Of a DNA stretch of 64,000 bases, positions 38,502 to 50,296 are shown one piece after another; positions within the stretch are counted from its first letter, which is position 1; the number at the start of each line of letters is the position of its first letter. The notes under the pieces are model-generated. The model was not told the DNA's origin, searched no databases, and saw only the letters and a program-made list of their open reading frames with translations. Both the position numbers and the translations under genes were made by a program. This DNA comes from Echinometra lucunter (taxonomy: Eukaryota; Echinodermata; Echinoidea; Camarodonta; Echinometridae), in assembly GCA_029962745.1 (NCBI GenBank), contig CM057153.1, positions 8,748,962 to 8,812,961 on the forward strand, given 5' to 3'.

Positions 38502-39701
38502 ATGGAGAGTAGCCTTGACAGGCCAATGGCCATTGCTACTCCCTCACATCCACAACATCATTGTTCTTTTACGATTATTCATGCTTTATATATTTCATTG
38601 TTTTGTAATTTTGATTGTATTCACTACTGTACTGTGCTTTATGTGAAATGAAATTTATCAATATCATTATAAGGTGAAAATTACATGTAGCTTGTGAGCT
38701 TTCTCCTTCAATATTCATGGAATCATGTCCTCATCAATAGCATCATGGAAGAAATGTCCCTGAAAAAGAAGTCTTCAAATGATCTCATATTCCAAATATG
38801 ACTAGAGATAGCTAAAAAGTTCAGACCAAACTTTCAGGCCACGCATGAGTGTAGTCCCATACACAGATTTCTGCGCCCACTATATATGGCTTTCAGCAAG
38901 AACAAGACCATTTCTCATCATTTTAATGCTTCAAAATCCGCAAAGTCTTCACAAAGACTGACCTACATAAATCAACCTTTCCCAAATTCTCCCAGTTTCT
39001 GCAACAATGTATTCACTTGACCAGAACTTTTCTTTATCTCTAGGTCAAGCTTGGCTGCCTTCAAATCTTATCCCTGAACAGTGCTCATTTTGGAATGAAT
39101 CTAATTTCATCATACACAAAAAGCCTGTTTATAGAGACTTCAGTATGTGGAAGCATAAAGAGGCAGCCAACCATCATAATAAAAGGAAAGGACATCAAAA
39201 ATTGAAAAAAGGAAAAAGCTTTCCCCCCCCCCCCCAAAAAAAAAACCCCAGACAAATAAACAATCTGGAATGCATTTTGACTACTGGTGTGGATCAAATC
39301 TTATGATCAATCTCTAAAAGATCACAGATGTGTAGACTATGCTTAACATATAAAGGTGGCCTGTACATGTACATGTCAAAATGCAAATATATAAATATAA
39401 ACTACATAACTCAAATATATTTCACAATTTCTCAAAAATCTTTTGCAAAATGACATTTAGGTCATTAGGTCATATTTCTTAACATGAAAACTCATATTTG
39501 CCATTTTGACTGATGAATCTGAAAATTTGTGGATGGGATCTTTAAATAGCTTGCAGAACTGAAGAGAAATTTGAAACAAAAGTGAAAGAATTATAATAGC
39601 AAGTTTTTAAAGATCTATTGTATGATCCCTTTTGCATCATTGTAAAGGAGTACTTCTTTAGGATATGGACATGCAGGAAATGAAATTTTAAAAAACCTTA
39701 C
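38502..39701. other. Intronic sequence next to the CACNB basic exon
   Basis: It holds a (C)13(A)10 junction at 39223-39245 and short chance frames. No further exon is seen. Confidence 0.55.
39223..39245. repeat. (C)13(A)10 junction
   Basis: A C run directly followed by an A run. Confidence 0.9.
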
Positions 39702-39797
39702 CTGTCGCAATAAACTATTAGAGCTTGTGTCTGAGAAGCTTCCGTTAGATCTCTTGAATTTATTCCCCTTTTTCTTCGGACCCTTTCCAGAAGAATT
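39702..39797 (-). CDS. CACNB: CACNB exon 2 (variable N-terminal basic/serine-rich exon), 32 codons
   Basis: The minus-strand translation reads NSSGKGPKKKGNKFKRSNGS then FSDTSSNSLLRQ. It matches the exon that precedes GSADSYT in vertebrate CACNB1 and CACNB2, where the form is (K)[20 protein letters not shown]...SNSFVRQ. The 96-bp exon is phase 0 at both ends. Its acceptor is ...tttttaaccaacag with a long pyrimidine tract, and its donor is CAG|GTAAGG, close to consensus. It would splice directly to the exon at 857-976, giving ...[14 protein letters not shown]. In the family this N-terminal region is unstructured and isoform-specific and affects channel inactivation and membrane targeting. The intron to the next exon is about 38.7 kb. 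Confidence 0.92.
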
Positions 39798-41626
39798 CTG
39801 TTGGTTAAAAAAAAGCAGATGTAACAAAAATATGAATTTCCAAATTAAAAGCGAGGGCATATTTCAATACTTTCACCACAAATGTGGTGATTCCGACAAG
39901 TGCTTGTACTGGTAAACATCAAACAGACACAATGGACATGTGTACGTCTAACCAAAGATATGAATAGTGAGACAGACGACTCCAGAATGAATATAGGTAT
40001 ACAATGTATCATGCCAACCCCTCTTCAATGGGTGGAGAGCGCAACTTTTCATATGGCTTACAATGTACATGTATCTCACTCGTATTGGCTGTGGTATGTA
40101 TTCAGGAATATATCTTCTTCTTCTTTCCTATAATTCCCAGCTAAAATGACAGGAGGGGCATAGAGAGCGACCTGTAGGCAAGGGCATCATCTGATACAAA
40201 ATGCAACATGTTACCATTCTATGAGAACACCCTTGTAACAATGACATTTGAACAAGCAACATGTTTAAGATTACTTGTTTTTCTTAAACTATATCACTGT
40301 AAAAACAATCATCTTGTAGGTACAGGTATTTCAACATCTTGCAATATTTACTGTCATGATGATTGTCATTCATTGTTATCTCATGTACTTTTATGCTTCC
40401 ACTCACTTCCTCTTCTCCTTCTCTGAGCTCTCCCTCTCTCCTTCCGCTTTCCTCCTCTTTCCCTCTTTTTTATATTCATGAATATGCTTGATTTTTTTAA
40501 TGCTTAATTTCAGTTACCAATTTTAATTCTTTTAATGTGATTTTAATAATTTGATATACATTTATTTATCCCCGTTTTATATGTTTTCATTGCATATATG
40601 TATTTGAATATTGTTGTTTTTAAAATGTTGATGATTATAAACTCAGATTTTGAGTCTTGGGACTTATGCTGCGATACGTGTCAAATAAACCGAATTGAAT
40701 TGAATAAATGAAATAGGAGTGGACACTATATTGTTACAGAGATTTCTAAATGTATTGAGAATGACAGCATACATGGAGCGTGTATAAATGTGTTTCAGAA
40801 TGTTTGAATGAACATGATATGAAAATGTTCATGAAAGAAATCTAGAGAAAAAAAACCCACTTGTTTTATACTAATGTACATGTAGTACTGTGATAAATCG
40901 CTTTCACATGGCATTTCAGGGGAATCATAACACAAATAAAAGATAGGAAGAAGAAATTAATAGATGTAAATACAAGCAAAAGTGAGAGTAAATTTGAAAC
41001 TACTTTTCAAAACACACAACATTTCATTGATAGGATTTTTGCACTGAACTTTATCTACTTAGTGACTACTAATGAAAAAGCTGCAAAATATGATTACATG
41101 TAATTAGATAATTCTACTCAACTACATTTGAACAACTGAAATGCAGACCAAACCCATGGTCTAATCAACTTTCCAATTTAACTAATTAATTTCTAGACGC
41201 CAAAGTTCAAGCATCTATGGATAAGGCATGGAATGGCACAGAAGATGGCATTGCACTCCATCATGACACAAAATAGTCACGACACAAAAGTATTAGCACC
41301 TTGTACTTGACTAAATGTTAGCATTGGTACCATCCACCAGAAGCAGTACACCACGAGTGTGAACTTACATGTAGCACACTCTCGTTCTGCATAGAATAAA
41401 CGCTACACAACCAACCCAGTGACAGCGTTACACAGACTACAATGCAGACGTGCTCTACATGCTTCAAATGTCATGCATACCGCTGCAAGGAGAGAGAGTG
41501 AAAGAGAGTGTGAGATACACATACGGAGGAAGTCGGCAAAGTAAAATGCATCGGGCTCGTTTATGCATCCATCTGTAATTATAAGATACACATGCAAATC
41601 AAAGGAAATCAAATGTGCAGCCGACC

Positions 41627-41663
<37 letters not shown>

Positions 41664-42453
41664 GTAGTGCCTTTATATTTAACTCTTTATGTGCCACATA
41701 TCAAAACCGTAGACTGCCACATTGGAGTACACAGTACATGTAGATGTACACTACATATACATGTACATATCTACTAAAAGTCGACTATGGAAGTTCCCTA
41801 ATTGTTCCGCTTTATTTTGACCAAAGACAGTAAGGAGTTAATACCGACATGTATAACTAAACATTAACCTACATGCTCACTTCTACTGATGTTTATGTGT
41901 ATCAAACATGTAGATCTAAAACCATCTGTAAATTCTGTACACACCCTATGTGTAACATGTTCTATTCTTGCCATAAATATACATACATACACATGTATGC
42001 ATGAAAAAAAACCAAATTTGTAATTGTAAAGGGAAAGAAAAAAACTTTTTTGAACATTTTACCCCAAAAATGAAAAAATGGTAAAGTTATACATACATGT
42101 TACATGTATGAAATCCACATGTATATAAGAAAAGGGCCCTAAATTTTTTATTTAGTGTCTCTTACTAGGATAAGAAAAGGACACTAAATAAATCCTAGCA
42201 AAGGACATTAAAAAAATGGCTATAAAATAAATAGATATATCTGCAAATGTTGAGTGTGCATTGCGAAAGAGTGGCTGTGCATGAAGTAATATGCATAATA
42301 CATATAAATGTCATCCCTGAAGCAGCATCAGCACATGATCCCGACATAAAAGTGGTGAATGATCGGTGCATGTATGTTGTCACATACATTGTGCATATGT
42401 GAATGAAATCTGTTTCTGGTATTTCATCTTGGCTGTCAAAGTAAGTTCCATTT
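39798..42453. other. Sequence upstream of the CACNB basic exon
   Basis: It holds the weak first-exon candidate (41369-41392) and a LINE-type 3' end near 40640-40705 (gtcaaataaaccgaattgaa, then ttgaataaatg, i.e. AATAAA plus short direct repeats). A (GTGTAT)n microsatellite lies at about 41630-41665. Confidence 0.5.
41369..41392 (-). CDS. CACNB: Candidate first coding exon of CACNB, 8 codons
   Basis: A minus-strand ATG begins MQNESVLH and runs straight into a consensus donor, CAT|GTAAGT, in phase 0. That is compatible with the phase-0 acceptor of the exon at 39797, giving MQNESVLH|NSSGKGPKKK. This resembles the layout of vertebrate CACNB2 isoforms, where a very short first exon precedes the basic exon. 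The upstream sequence (41.4-41.6 kb, transcribed leftwards) is somewhat richer in CpG than its surroundings. The start context (ttctATGc) is weak and eight codons can arise by chance. The true first exon may instead lie further right or outside the window. Confidence 0.3.
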
Positions 42454-42802
42454 AAGGTGCTTTCACACATGATGCGACAGTGTGGTACCACACTTTTTTG
42501 TGTACAAACCTATGGGGTATAGGGCGACAAAAAAATGTCGCCGAGGCAGGACACACTTTTTTTTGCTGCCTAGATACACAAAAAATGCGCACCAATCAAA
42601 TTTCTAAAAAGTTAGCGCAAAAATTGTTGCCATAAGATTGCTTGCGCAAGCGTGCGCAAGTTTTGATAATATGCTCTCTTATTGAGAGTTGATGCGTTAA
42701 TGCGCGTTCATTAGCATTATGTGGTGACACCATGTGTGAAGACAAAACAGTGTGGCGCCACAGTGTGGTACCACACTGTCGCATCATGTGTGGAAGCACC
42801 TT
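42454..42802. mobile_element. 349-bp TIR element, ends AAGGTGCTTTCACACATGATG
   Basis: The left end aaggtgctttcacacatgat continues gcgacagtgtggtaccacac. The right end is its inverse (gtgtggtaccacactgtcgc...catgtgtggaagcacctt) over about 40 bp. Inside are gcgcaa/ttgcgc words (cttgcgcaagcgtgcgcaag). Ends resemble those of 54348-54640 and 62990-63352 (cttgttcacatatgaagcga). Confidence 0.85.
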
Positions 42803-45473
42803 TATTTACGCATGTACAAACATGCACATGTACCACCAGTTGACAGCTTACAATGTGCTTTCATTATGGAGTGTTTTAAACATATTTGAGTGTATCGTTG
42901 CTACATGTACATGTACATGTACAATGTATGCAAACATTTCACTTCTTTTATTATGCCATGAACAATTATTATTCATTTCACATGCAAAAGTACACCTAAC
43001 TGAATCACAGCATCACTTTTTATACAGATACATCTAACTACGAGAGGGGAAATGTATAACTGTATACAGTGATAAACGTGACATTATCCAAATTTTAAAG
43101 TTGAAAAGCTAAAATATACAGAGTACCTGTTGAATGATATGTGATGTTGTATGTATACCTGAATCATCCTGAAAAACTACATGCATATACAGTACTTACT
43201 GACATTTTTTGACATTTCAATTGCAGGATAATTAAAATTACTTATTAATGATTTATGTTGTAAATTTTAGTAGATTAATTGTACTTACAAAATATAGAGC
43301 TAATGCATAGATCTATACATGTATTTGGCTTTCACTGCGATTGCACTGCCCAATGATCCGCTGCGACTTACATGTATTCCTGTTTGCTTTCCACGTAGCT
43401 GAAGACACGTAACAGTACTATGAAATTGTTCCTTATTTCAGTTATCAGTGAAAAGCTGCAGAGACGAAATCCCATAGACCAGTACAGAATTTTCTCTCAC
43501 GGAACCATTTTTTTGTACATGCTGAAGGTATGGCTCATTTTTTAATTCTCAATTTGAAGAGTGTACCACTGTACGTTTGCTGCACAACGCTAGTATATGT
43601 ACTGATAGGACATACATTAATGATTAATGAGGCGATTCTCAATCTTCAAATTGGCTTTGAAATTGCTGCTCATAGTGCTGTGACGGTACATATTTTTGCG
43701 TTGGCGAGAGAGCCAGTTAGTTACGGGGCACGGCGGGGCTGGGGCGACTTGTTTGCTCTTTTTCCATGTTTTGAATGAATGTTTACAATTTGCCGTGGAT
43801 GCAAGCTTTGAATGATAACAAACAAACAAATCAAGTCCGAGTTAAATACAAATCACAATCATAACACCGTTTGCACATAGCAGTGATGTTGCTTATGTCA
43901 CCGGGACGAACCAGGATCCCGTTAAGAAAACTGAAAAGTTGCCGGGACGGTTCCGGGCCAGGATTTTAATTTAAGATAACAACACTAATGCAGAGTGAAT
44001 AACCCAAAGTCAGATCCCTTCCTATATGTGATATTCATTTCTTTTGCATAGTAAACAAGAACATACAGTGTATTAAAAACAAAAACAAAAAAAAAAACAC
44101 ACAAACGAGCATTAACACAAGGAGCCATGTGAAATTTGCACACTAGATAAAGCATTTGAAAGAGTCAAGGGTAGTTGTGGGCTACACCAATCAAGATGGC
44201 ATACGGAAAACCCCAAACCAGCAGATTTTCCAACCATGTAGAATTGGTTTTGCCATAACAAATATCATATTCACAGAATAAAGCAAAACAAAAAACAAAA
44301 CAAAAAACAAAACAAAACAACCCCCCCCCCAAAAAAAATAACCTCTACAAACAATAGCTACATGTATATTGCTGCCACAAGAGCACAGACTTCATATATA
44401 TTCAAGATCAGTGCATCCAAATACATTTTAGAAAAAAAATCATTAGAAATATTTCATTTTAAGTGTCAATGAATAAAAATACCATGAAATGATCTAGTAT
44501 ACATGTACATGCATAAATCAGTCAACTTATGCATACATATATTCTATTTTTGAAAGCACATATATGCAAAATGTTGTTTTCTTTTATATGTAATATTATA
44601 ATTCCTATTAAAATATCATTCTTCCCTGGGGACTGGATAAAATCTTTACACAATCAGGACCATATGACCAGGTAGGGATTCTTTTGAAAATTTCTTTTCG
44701 GGAAGAACATTCAGAATATTATTTTCTTTTACTTGAAAATGTTGTTTTGATTTCAATTAATATCATTCTTCCCTGGGGAATGGATAAAATCTTTTCACAA
44801 TCAGGACCATATGACCAGGTAGCTGGATTCCTCTCACCGTTTAAATGGTTAAACTAATTACTGGGAGGCATGCAGATCCCAAACAATACACAACAAAACA
44901 GACGCTGTTTTATGTCCCCCTTTTGTTTGCTAATGAGCTGTAAATTTTCCTGTCTATTACAAACGTCACACGTGGCCTTGGGGCACTGCAATCAAAGGAT
45001 TTCACCTCTCTCAATTGTATTGCATTCATAACATCATGTTACACCTTTACTGCAATGTGTACAAATTAATATATTGTATGCCATGAAAATGGTATCGGAT
45101 TATTTGAGGTTAAGACAAGTGTTGGCAAGGAATGGGATAAAAGCTCAAAGAAATTCCCCACATTTCTTTAGGCACTGATACGCTGGTTCAATATTTGCAT
45201 GTACCATATCATGAAAATAGAGACTATACAGACAGAGCAGAATGACAGTTCATCAGCCGAGGGCTAACGTGTCATTTCATGTTGAGTTAATTGTAACATC
45301 TTTCTGGCACTAAGCAAACAATATTTTACATGATTATGCATGGAATAACCTCCTATTAAAAAGAATATTCCAAATGTTTTTAAAGGCAAACTATAATTCT
45401 TCATGAATTTTACAGGTAATTCAGCAATATTTACTTAGCTCATATTGAAAAATTGCCACCTCAGTCATAGAAA
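42803..45473. other. No gene recognised; local duplication at 44615-44830
   Basis: The stretch atcattcttccctggggact (44615) recurs at 44762 with aatggataaaatctt and caatcaggaccatatgacca, a 147-bp tandem duplication. A (C)10(A)8 junction lies at 44321-44338 and an (ACATGT)n run at about 42901-42923. Confidence 0.6.
44321..44338. repeat. (C)10(A)8 junction
   Basis: A C run directly followed by an A run, preceded by an (A)nC-rich lead. Confidence 0.9.
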
Positions 45474-45990
45474 CATGTAACTATACCAACACCAAATGTG
45501 TCAGGGCTACAAACGCAATAGTTAATGATCAATAAAAATGACTCATCAAGACCCTTGTGGAACAGTTACTTCAGAAATCATATGCAATAGCTCAAATGTG
45601 GAATAAACCGATCAACTGAGCTTTGCATTTGCAGTTTGGCTGGAAAATGCTTTTGCGTTTTCCCATATGCAATGAAAAATGTGAAGAAAATCTCTGTGTA
45701 TAAAATGTTCAGCAGTTATTTTGTCTTCATACGAAATGCACTAAATCTGCTTCTTGCGTCATGCTTGCACAATATGATAAATCTCGGAATGAGTATGCAT
45801 AAAATTTATAATGCATAAAATTTATAATTCATCATATTATGCATGAGCCTAAAAATCAATGCAGAACATGGTCCCAAGAAGTACCACCATCTATGTGTAC
45901 CTTTACTTGAGCAAAATTTACTTAGTTTTCCACCTTTGTCCACTGACTGCTAAGTCTCCTGTGTCCTAATGAACTCAATATTTCTAGTTT

Positions 45991-46385
45991 ATGCTAGGTT
46001 TACACTATGTTCCCGGAATCCATGTTTGCCCGAAACATAGTGTGCCGTGGGATTTGGACATGTTTGCTTCCCATCCATCTCCACCTCCAAGTTTTTACGG
46101 CCTATTACGTCGTGTCACGTTTTGTTGCGTTCATCCATCCACACCGTGACTGCCGTGGAAAATTTTTTGACAGTTTAAAAATCTGGCCCGGCATCCGAAG
46201 TTATCACGGACTGTCACGTTTGCTCATCCCGTTCCCCTACGTTGTGTCACGTCCATACCCGTTTGTCCACGGTTGCTAGAAGCACCTTGAGCACTCCACA
46301 GAGTGTATTTGGCGTTATACAAGTCGCATTGATTATCATTATTATTAAACGTGGACTGCCGTGGAACATGGTGTAAACATAGCAT
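45991..46385. mobile_element. About 395-bp TIR element, ends ATGCTA(G/T)GTTTACAC
   Basis: The left end atgctaggtttacactatgt is mirrored by catggtgtaaacatagcat at the right. GTGGACTGCCGTGGAA-type words occur near both ends. The interior holds a SINE-like tail (gcaccttgagcactccacag then gtatttggcgttatacaagt and (ATT)n). The second copy at 50820-51231 is the same element in the duplicated contig end. Confidence 0.75.
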
Positions 46386-47294
46386 TAATTTGACATACCC
46401 AAGTACACTTGCATAAAGGCAATGCCTGCGTATACAGGCATTATACAGAAAGCATTCTGATGAGTAATGATGTTGCCCTATTAACAATTGTAACAGGCGC
46501 CTGTAAACCACTGGGACAGAGGATCCATTTTATGAAGCCAAAGGCGTAACAAAATGTGGGAATGAGAGCAAATATTTGCATGCTCTTTTGAAAAAGAAGA
46601 TGAGAATGCATACATACATGTACATGTAAGTATTCTTTCAACTATAATCGAATGTTAATACAGCAAATCAATAGACAATGTACCAGCTAACAGGGAAAAC
46701 AAAATGATCGTAGAATTTGAAGGTTACGTTTTTGGTACAAGTACAAGAATTGCTTCAATGAGTTTCTCATTTTGGGATATATAGCTACACATCAATGTTG
46801 CTTAATTTCTTTATGTAAGACTCAGCCATCACCGATTTTTCTGTATCATGGTATAATCACTAAATAATCAATATCCCTCCGTTAAAAATGCTTCCACACT
46901 CTAAAATTTACATGTAAGTTTCAATTCATATTAATTAATCTTACAAATAAATAAATAAATAAACCACAGTGGGAACAGCTTACATGTATTTGCAGGATAA
47001 AAAATATCTATCAAGTCAAAATGCTGACCTAACTAGAGCTTTTCACCAAAATCTAACTAGTACAAAAGCTAAATGAAGGAAAGTGATTATCTGTTCAATA
47101 TGTTTATGATGCAGATCTATTAAGAAGAAGCATGTTTTTACAACAATGGGTTTACATGTAGTAATTTATTGGTGAAATAAAGAGGGGTACTAGTCATTCT
47201 GAAGATTTGCATATAGTAAAGTCCTCTAGGTCATAAATGTAAGAAGAAAAAAATTTCCATCCAGCTGGTTCACATTTCTAAGCCATTGTCGTAT

Positions 47295-47779
47295 GAGGCC
47301 TTAAAAAAAAATATGTCTGTTTGCCGTAACAGAGGAAAAAAAATAGGGTCGGTCGGTCGTTTTTTGTTTTTGTTTTTTTGGTTTTTTTTTTTTTGCCCAA
47401 CATGCTGGTGCAGTACACAGGCATCACCTGTATTGTGGTCTCACAGGCTGTGTTTGAGGTTGTGCGTGCGGCGGGTACTCCTCGCATATACATGTATCAT
47501 AGAGCCGCACCTTGCACTCGAACGATACACATAAAATGGAAATCGAGGGTTGGCCAGACACTCGAGTCCTCTGCTCACGATGGACGATGTTCTACAGCAC
47601 CATTCGCCAGTAAAAAAAGAAAAAAAAAAGAAGAAAAAAGGAGGCAAAACAATTAAAATTAGGGTCGGTCAGCACATCTTCATCTTTTTTTGTCAAATTT
47701 GAATAAAAAAATAAAAGTCGGCAGGTTTTACTAGGGTCAGTCGGGTTACGGCAGACAATTTTTTTTTTTTGCCTTACTC
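47295..47779. mobile_element. About 485-bp TIR element with A-rich ends and GGGTCGGTCGG words
   Basis: The left end gaggccttaaaaaaaaa then tgtttgccgtaac is mirrored at the right by gttacggcagacaa, T(n) and gccttactca. Subterminal agggtcggtcgg occurs near the left end and twice on the right (tagggtcggtcag, agggtcagtcggg). The equivalent is at 52130-52608. No coding domain is seen. Confidence 0.78.
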
Positions 47780-48912
47780 AAAAAGCTCACTATTCTGAAG
47801 GTTCCTAATTGAAAGTTCATTTATCTTAAAGGCATTGGTTAACATTTTTATAATTTAAAGATTCTAAAGATGTCAAAATCATTATGATTGGTTAAAAAAA
47901 CCACCGTCTTTTTCAATAAATAATAAAGCATGTCCTTGTAAAAATTGCTTAAATTTGAGAAGACGCGCATGCTGTTGCGTTTGGTGAATTCTTGCCATAC
48001 ATTATGTATGTTGTGTATCAGTCTCCCTGGTACAAGTATGCTTATAACATAAGGTACACGTACACCCAAAGAAGCTGCTGACGGCTCTCTTCTCTTGAGA
48101 TTCGAGTCAAATTATACACATTTATCCGTTTAGTTGTAATTTAACATTTTACTGCAATTCTTATTGTAAACCTTACCATTTACCTTTTGATTCACTCAAG
48201 CAAAATCGGGAAAGAAAGTTATCATTTTAAGGAATTACCAACACCTTGTATCTTTCATTCTGAGTAATAATCTCTCTGATTTTACAGTTCGACAGTACCA
48301 CTATTCGCAGGGAGGTATAGGCACAGAGATATGTGTGAAATTGTTGCTAAATCAAAAATCTAATAGTCATTTTTGTTTTATTTCCTGCCATTTACTCATC
48401 AAAGTATACCAAAATCAGGGGGCAACCCAGAATAAGAGTCATTTACGTATCAGATGGACTCATTTCAGTCCAATACATGCATGCACTGAATGTGCTCAAA
48501 TCATGCTTCGTAAATCCCCCTATCCTGTACTGGTGCGGTCCCACACTAGCAGTTAACCGAGTTTGGCACGAAGCCAAATTGAACGCGCATTGATCAACAA
48601 GCTCTCTGTGTGAATTAAAGCATGATTCTTAAGTGAACAAAATACAGGGTAACAAAAGGGTAACAAATTGATATGCACTTGTAGTTCCAAAAATGATTGA
48701 GGGTTCTATTAATTTTCAGTATGATGAATCTACAGAACTGGACGTATGAAATGTATTTGATGTTATCGAATCAAATCCTTTGGAATAAAAACTGCAGAAT
48801 AATCTCCCTTTGGAAAATGAACCTTTAGAAAAATAACATGTAAACAAAGTATGATCATAGAGGAGGACTGGTGTGATGCTTTTCCAGTCAACCCCCAGAC
48901 AAAATTGGAGTT

Positions 48913-49477
48913 GGTAATACCCCGGGGGGGGGGGGGGGGCACTTCCATTGAAGAGTGGACAGCATCCGCAAGAATCGTCCTAAAAAAAAGCACCCTAAAC
49001 GAGGATTCAAGGGCAGGCCGCTAGGACACCCTAAACATGGATTTTGTGCAGATGTCCCAGATTTGCACACCCTAAACAGGGATTTCATTAATTGTTGGAA
49101 TATTCATACCCTAAACGAGGATATTCCTATTTTCATATCTTGAGAGCGATAGTGGGGTCCATTGAAAGTTTGGAGCCGTTTTTATCTCGAGATAATTCAC
49201 TGTCTCATTATGTTTTACACATGCGTTATAGGATTTTCCGTTCACGGGTCTTGTTACAGTGGGTCCCGCAGTCGGTGCAAATTACATACCCTTGTTCGCA
49301 TTTTGGATTATCGTGATTTAGGGGGCTTTTTTTCATTTTTGGGCGTTTTTGACACTCTATTCGCATTCTGCGCGTTCTGCGCCTACCCCTGAAAAATACC
49401 CTTTTTCCACATTTTTTTTCTCGCAGATGCTGTCCACTCTTTAATGAAGTGACCCCCCCCCCCCCCGGGTATAATAC
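48913..49477. mobile_element. About 565-bp TIR element capped by poly-G and poly-C
   Basis: The left end is ggtaatacccc followed by a run of about 17 G's and cacttccattgaagagtgga then cagcatccgc. The right end is the inverse: gcagatgctgtccactcttt, aatgaagtga, a C run and gggtataatac. Near the left end caccctaaac-(g/a)-(a/t/g)gg-att repeats four times at 48989, 49027, 49069 and 49108. The counterpart is at 53724-54285. Confidence 0.85.
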
Positions 49478-49796
49478 AGGTTACTGACCATCTAATTTTC
49501 AGTACCTCAAATTATTGCAGGTAGTATTGGCAGCCCTAAAGGTTTGTTCACATATGGTGCAGAAACCCCTGCAGTTTTTTTGTACAAATGAAGTGGATAC
49601 ATGTACATGTGGGGGAGGGGGAGGAGAAAAAAAAAACTCCAGGCAATAAGCACACTCTTTCCTCGTGGAGGCAAAAAGGTGTGGACCAATCACATTCTCA
49701 TAAAGTTAGCGCAAAATATGACGTCTCGATTCTGACTTTGCAACTTTTGGCCACAATTTCTTTTAAGTGAAGTTCATGCATAATTATGCGTGTCAT

Positions 49797-50296
49797 NNNN
49801 NNNNNNNNNNNNNNNNNNNNNNNNNNNNNNNNNNNNNNNNNNNNNNNNNNNNNNNNNNNNNNNNNNNNNNNNNNNNNNNNNNNNNNNNNNNNNNNNNNNN
49901 NNNNNNNNNNNNNNNNNNNNNNNNNNNNNNNNNNNNNNNNNNNNNNNNNNNNNNNNNNNNNNNNNNNNNNNNNNNNNNNNNNNNNNNNNNNNNNNNNNNN
50001 NNNNNNNNNNNNNNNNNNNNNNNNNNNNNNNNNNNNNNNNNNNNNNNNNNNNNNNNNNNNNNNNNNNNNNNNNNNNNNNNNNNNNNNNNNNNNNNNNNNN
50101 NNNNNNNNNNNNNNNNNNNNNNNNNNNNNNNNNNNNNNNNNNNNNNNNNNNNNNNNNNNNNNNNNNNNNNNNNNNNNNNNNNNNNNNNNNNNNNNNNNNN
50201 NNNNNNNNNNNNNNNNNNNNNNNNNNNNNNNNNNNNNNNNNNNNNNNNNNNNNNNNNNNNNNNNNNNNNNNNNNNNNNNNNNNNNNNNNNNNNNNN
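49797..50296. other. Assembly gap, exactly 500 N
   Basis: A run of 500 N, a conventional placeholder for a gap of unknown size. Frames predicted across it have no meaning. Confidence 0.99.

Larger units (their letters stand above)
977..39701 (-). other. CACNB: CACNB intron between the basic exon and the GSEDSNY exon
   Basis: The intron runs from the donor GTAAGG at 39701 to the acceptor cttgcag at 977, about 38.7 kb. It holds the candidate alternative first exon (22911-22991) and many repeats listed separately. I saw no other exon with clear homology on either strand. Confidence 0.85.
45474..49796. repeat. Left copy of a 4.3-kb duplication ending at the assembly gap
   Basis: This 4323-bp segment is nearly identical to 50297-54607, with frequent single-base indels and homopolymer differences. 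It starts catgtaactataccaacacc and stops at ttatgcgtgtcat, the last bases before the N run. The match begins exactly at the first base after the gap and ends exactly at the last base before it. That is expected for two overlapping contig ends placed in series, not for a biological duplication. Confidence 0.95.
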
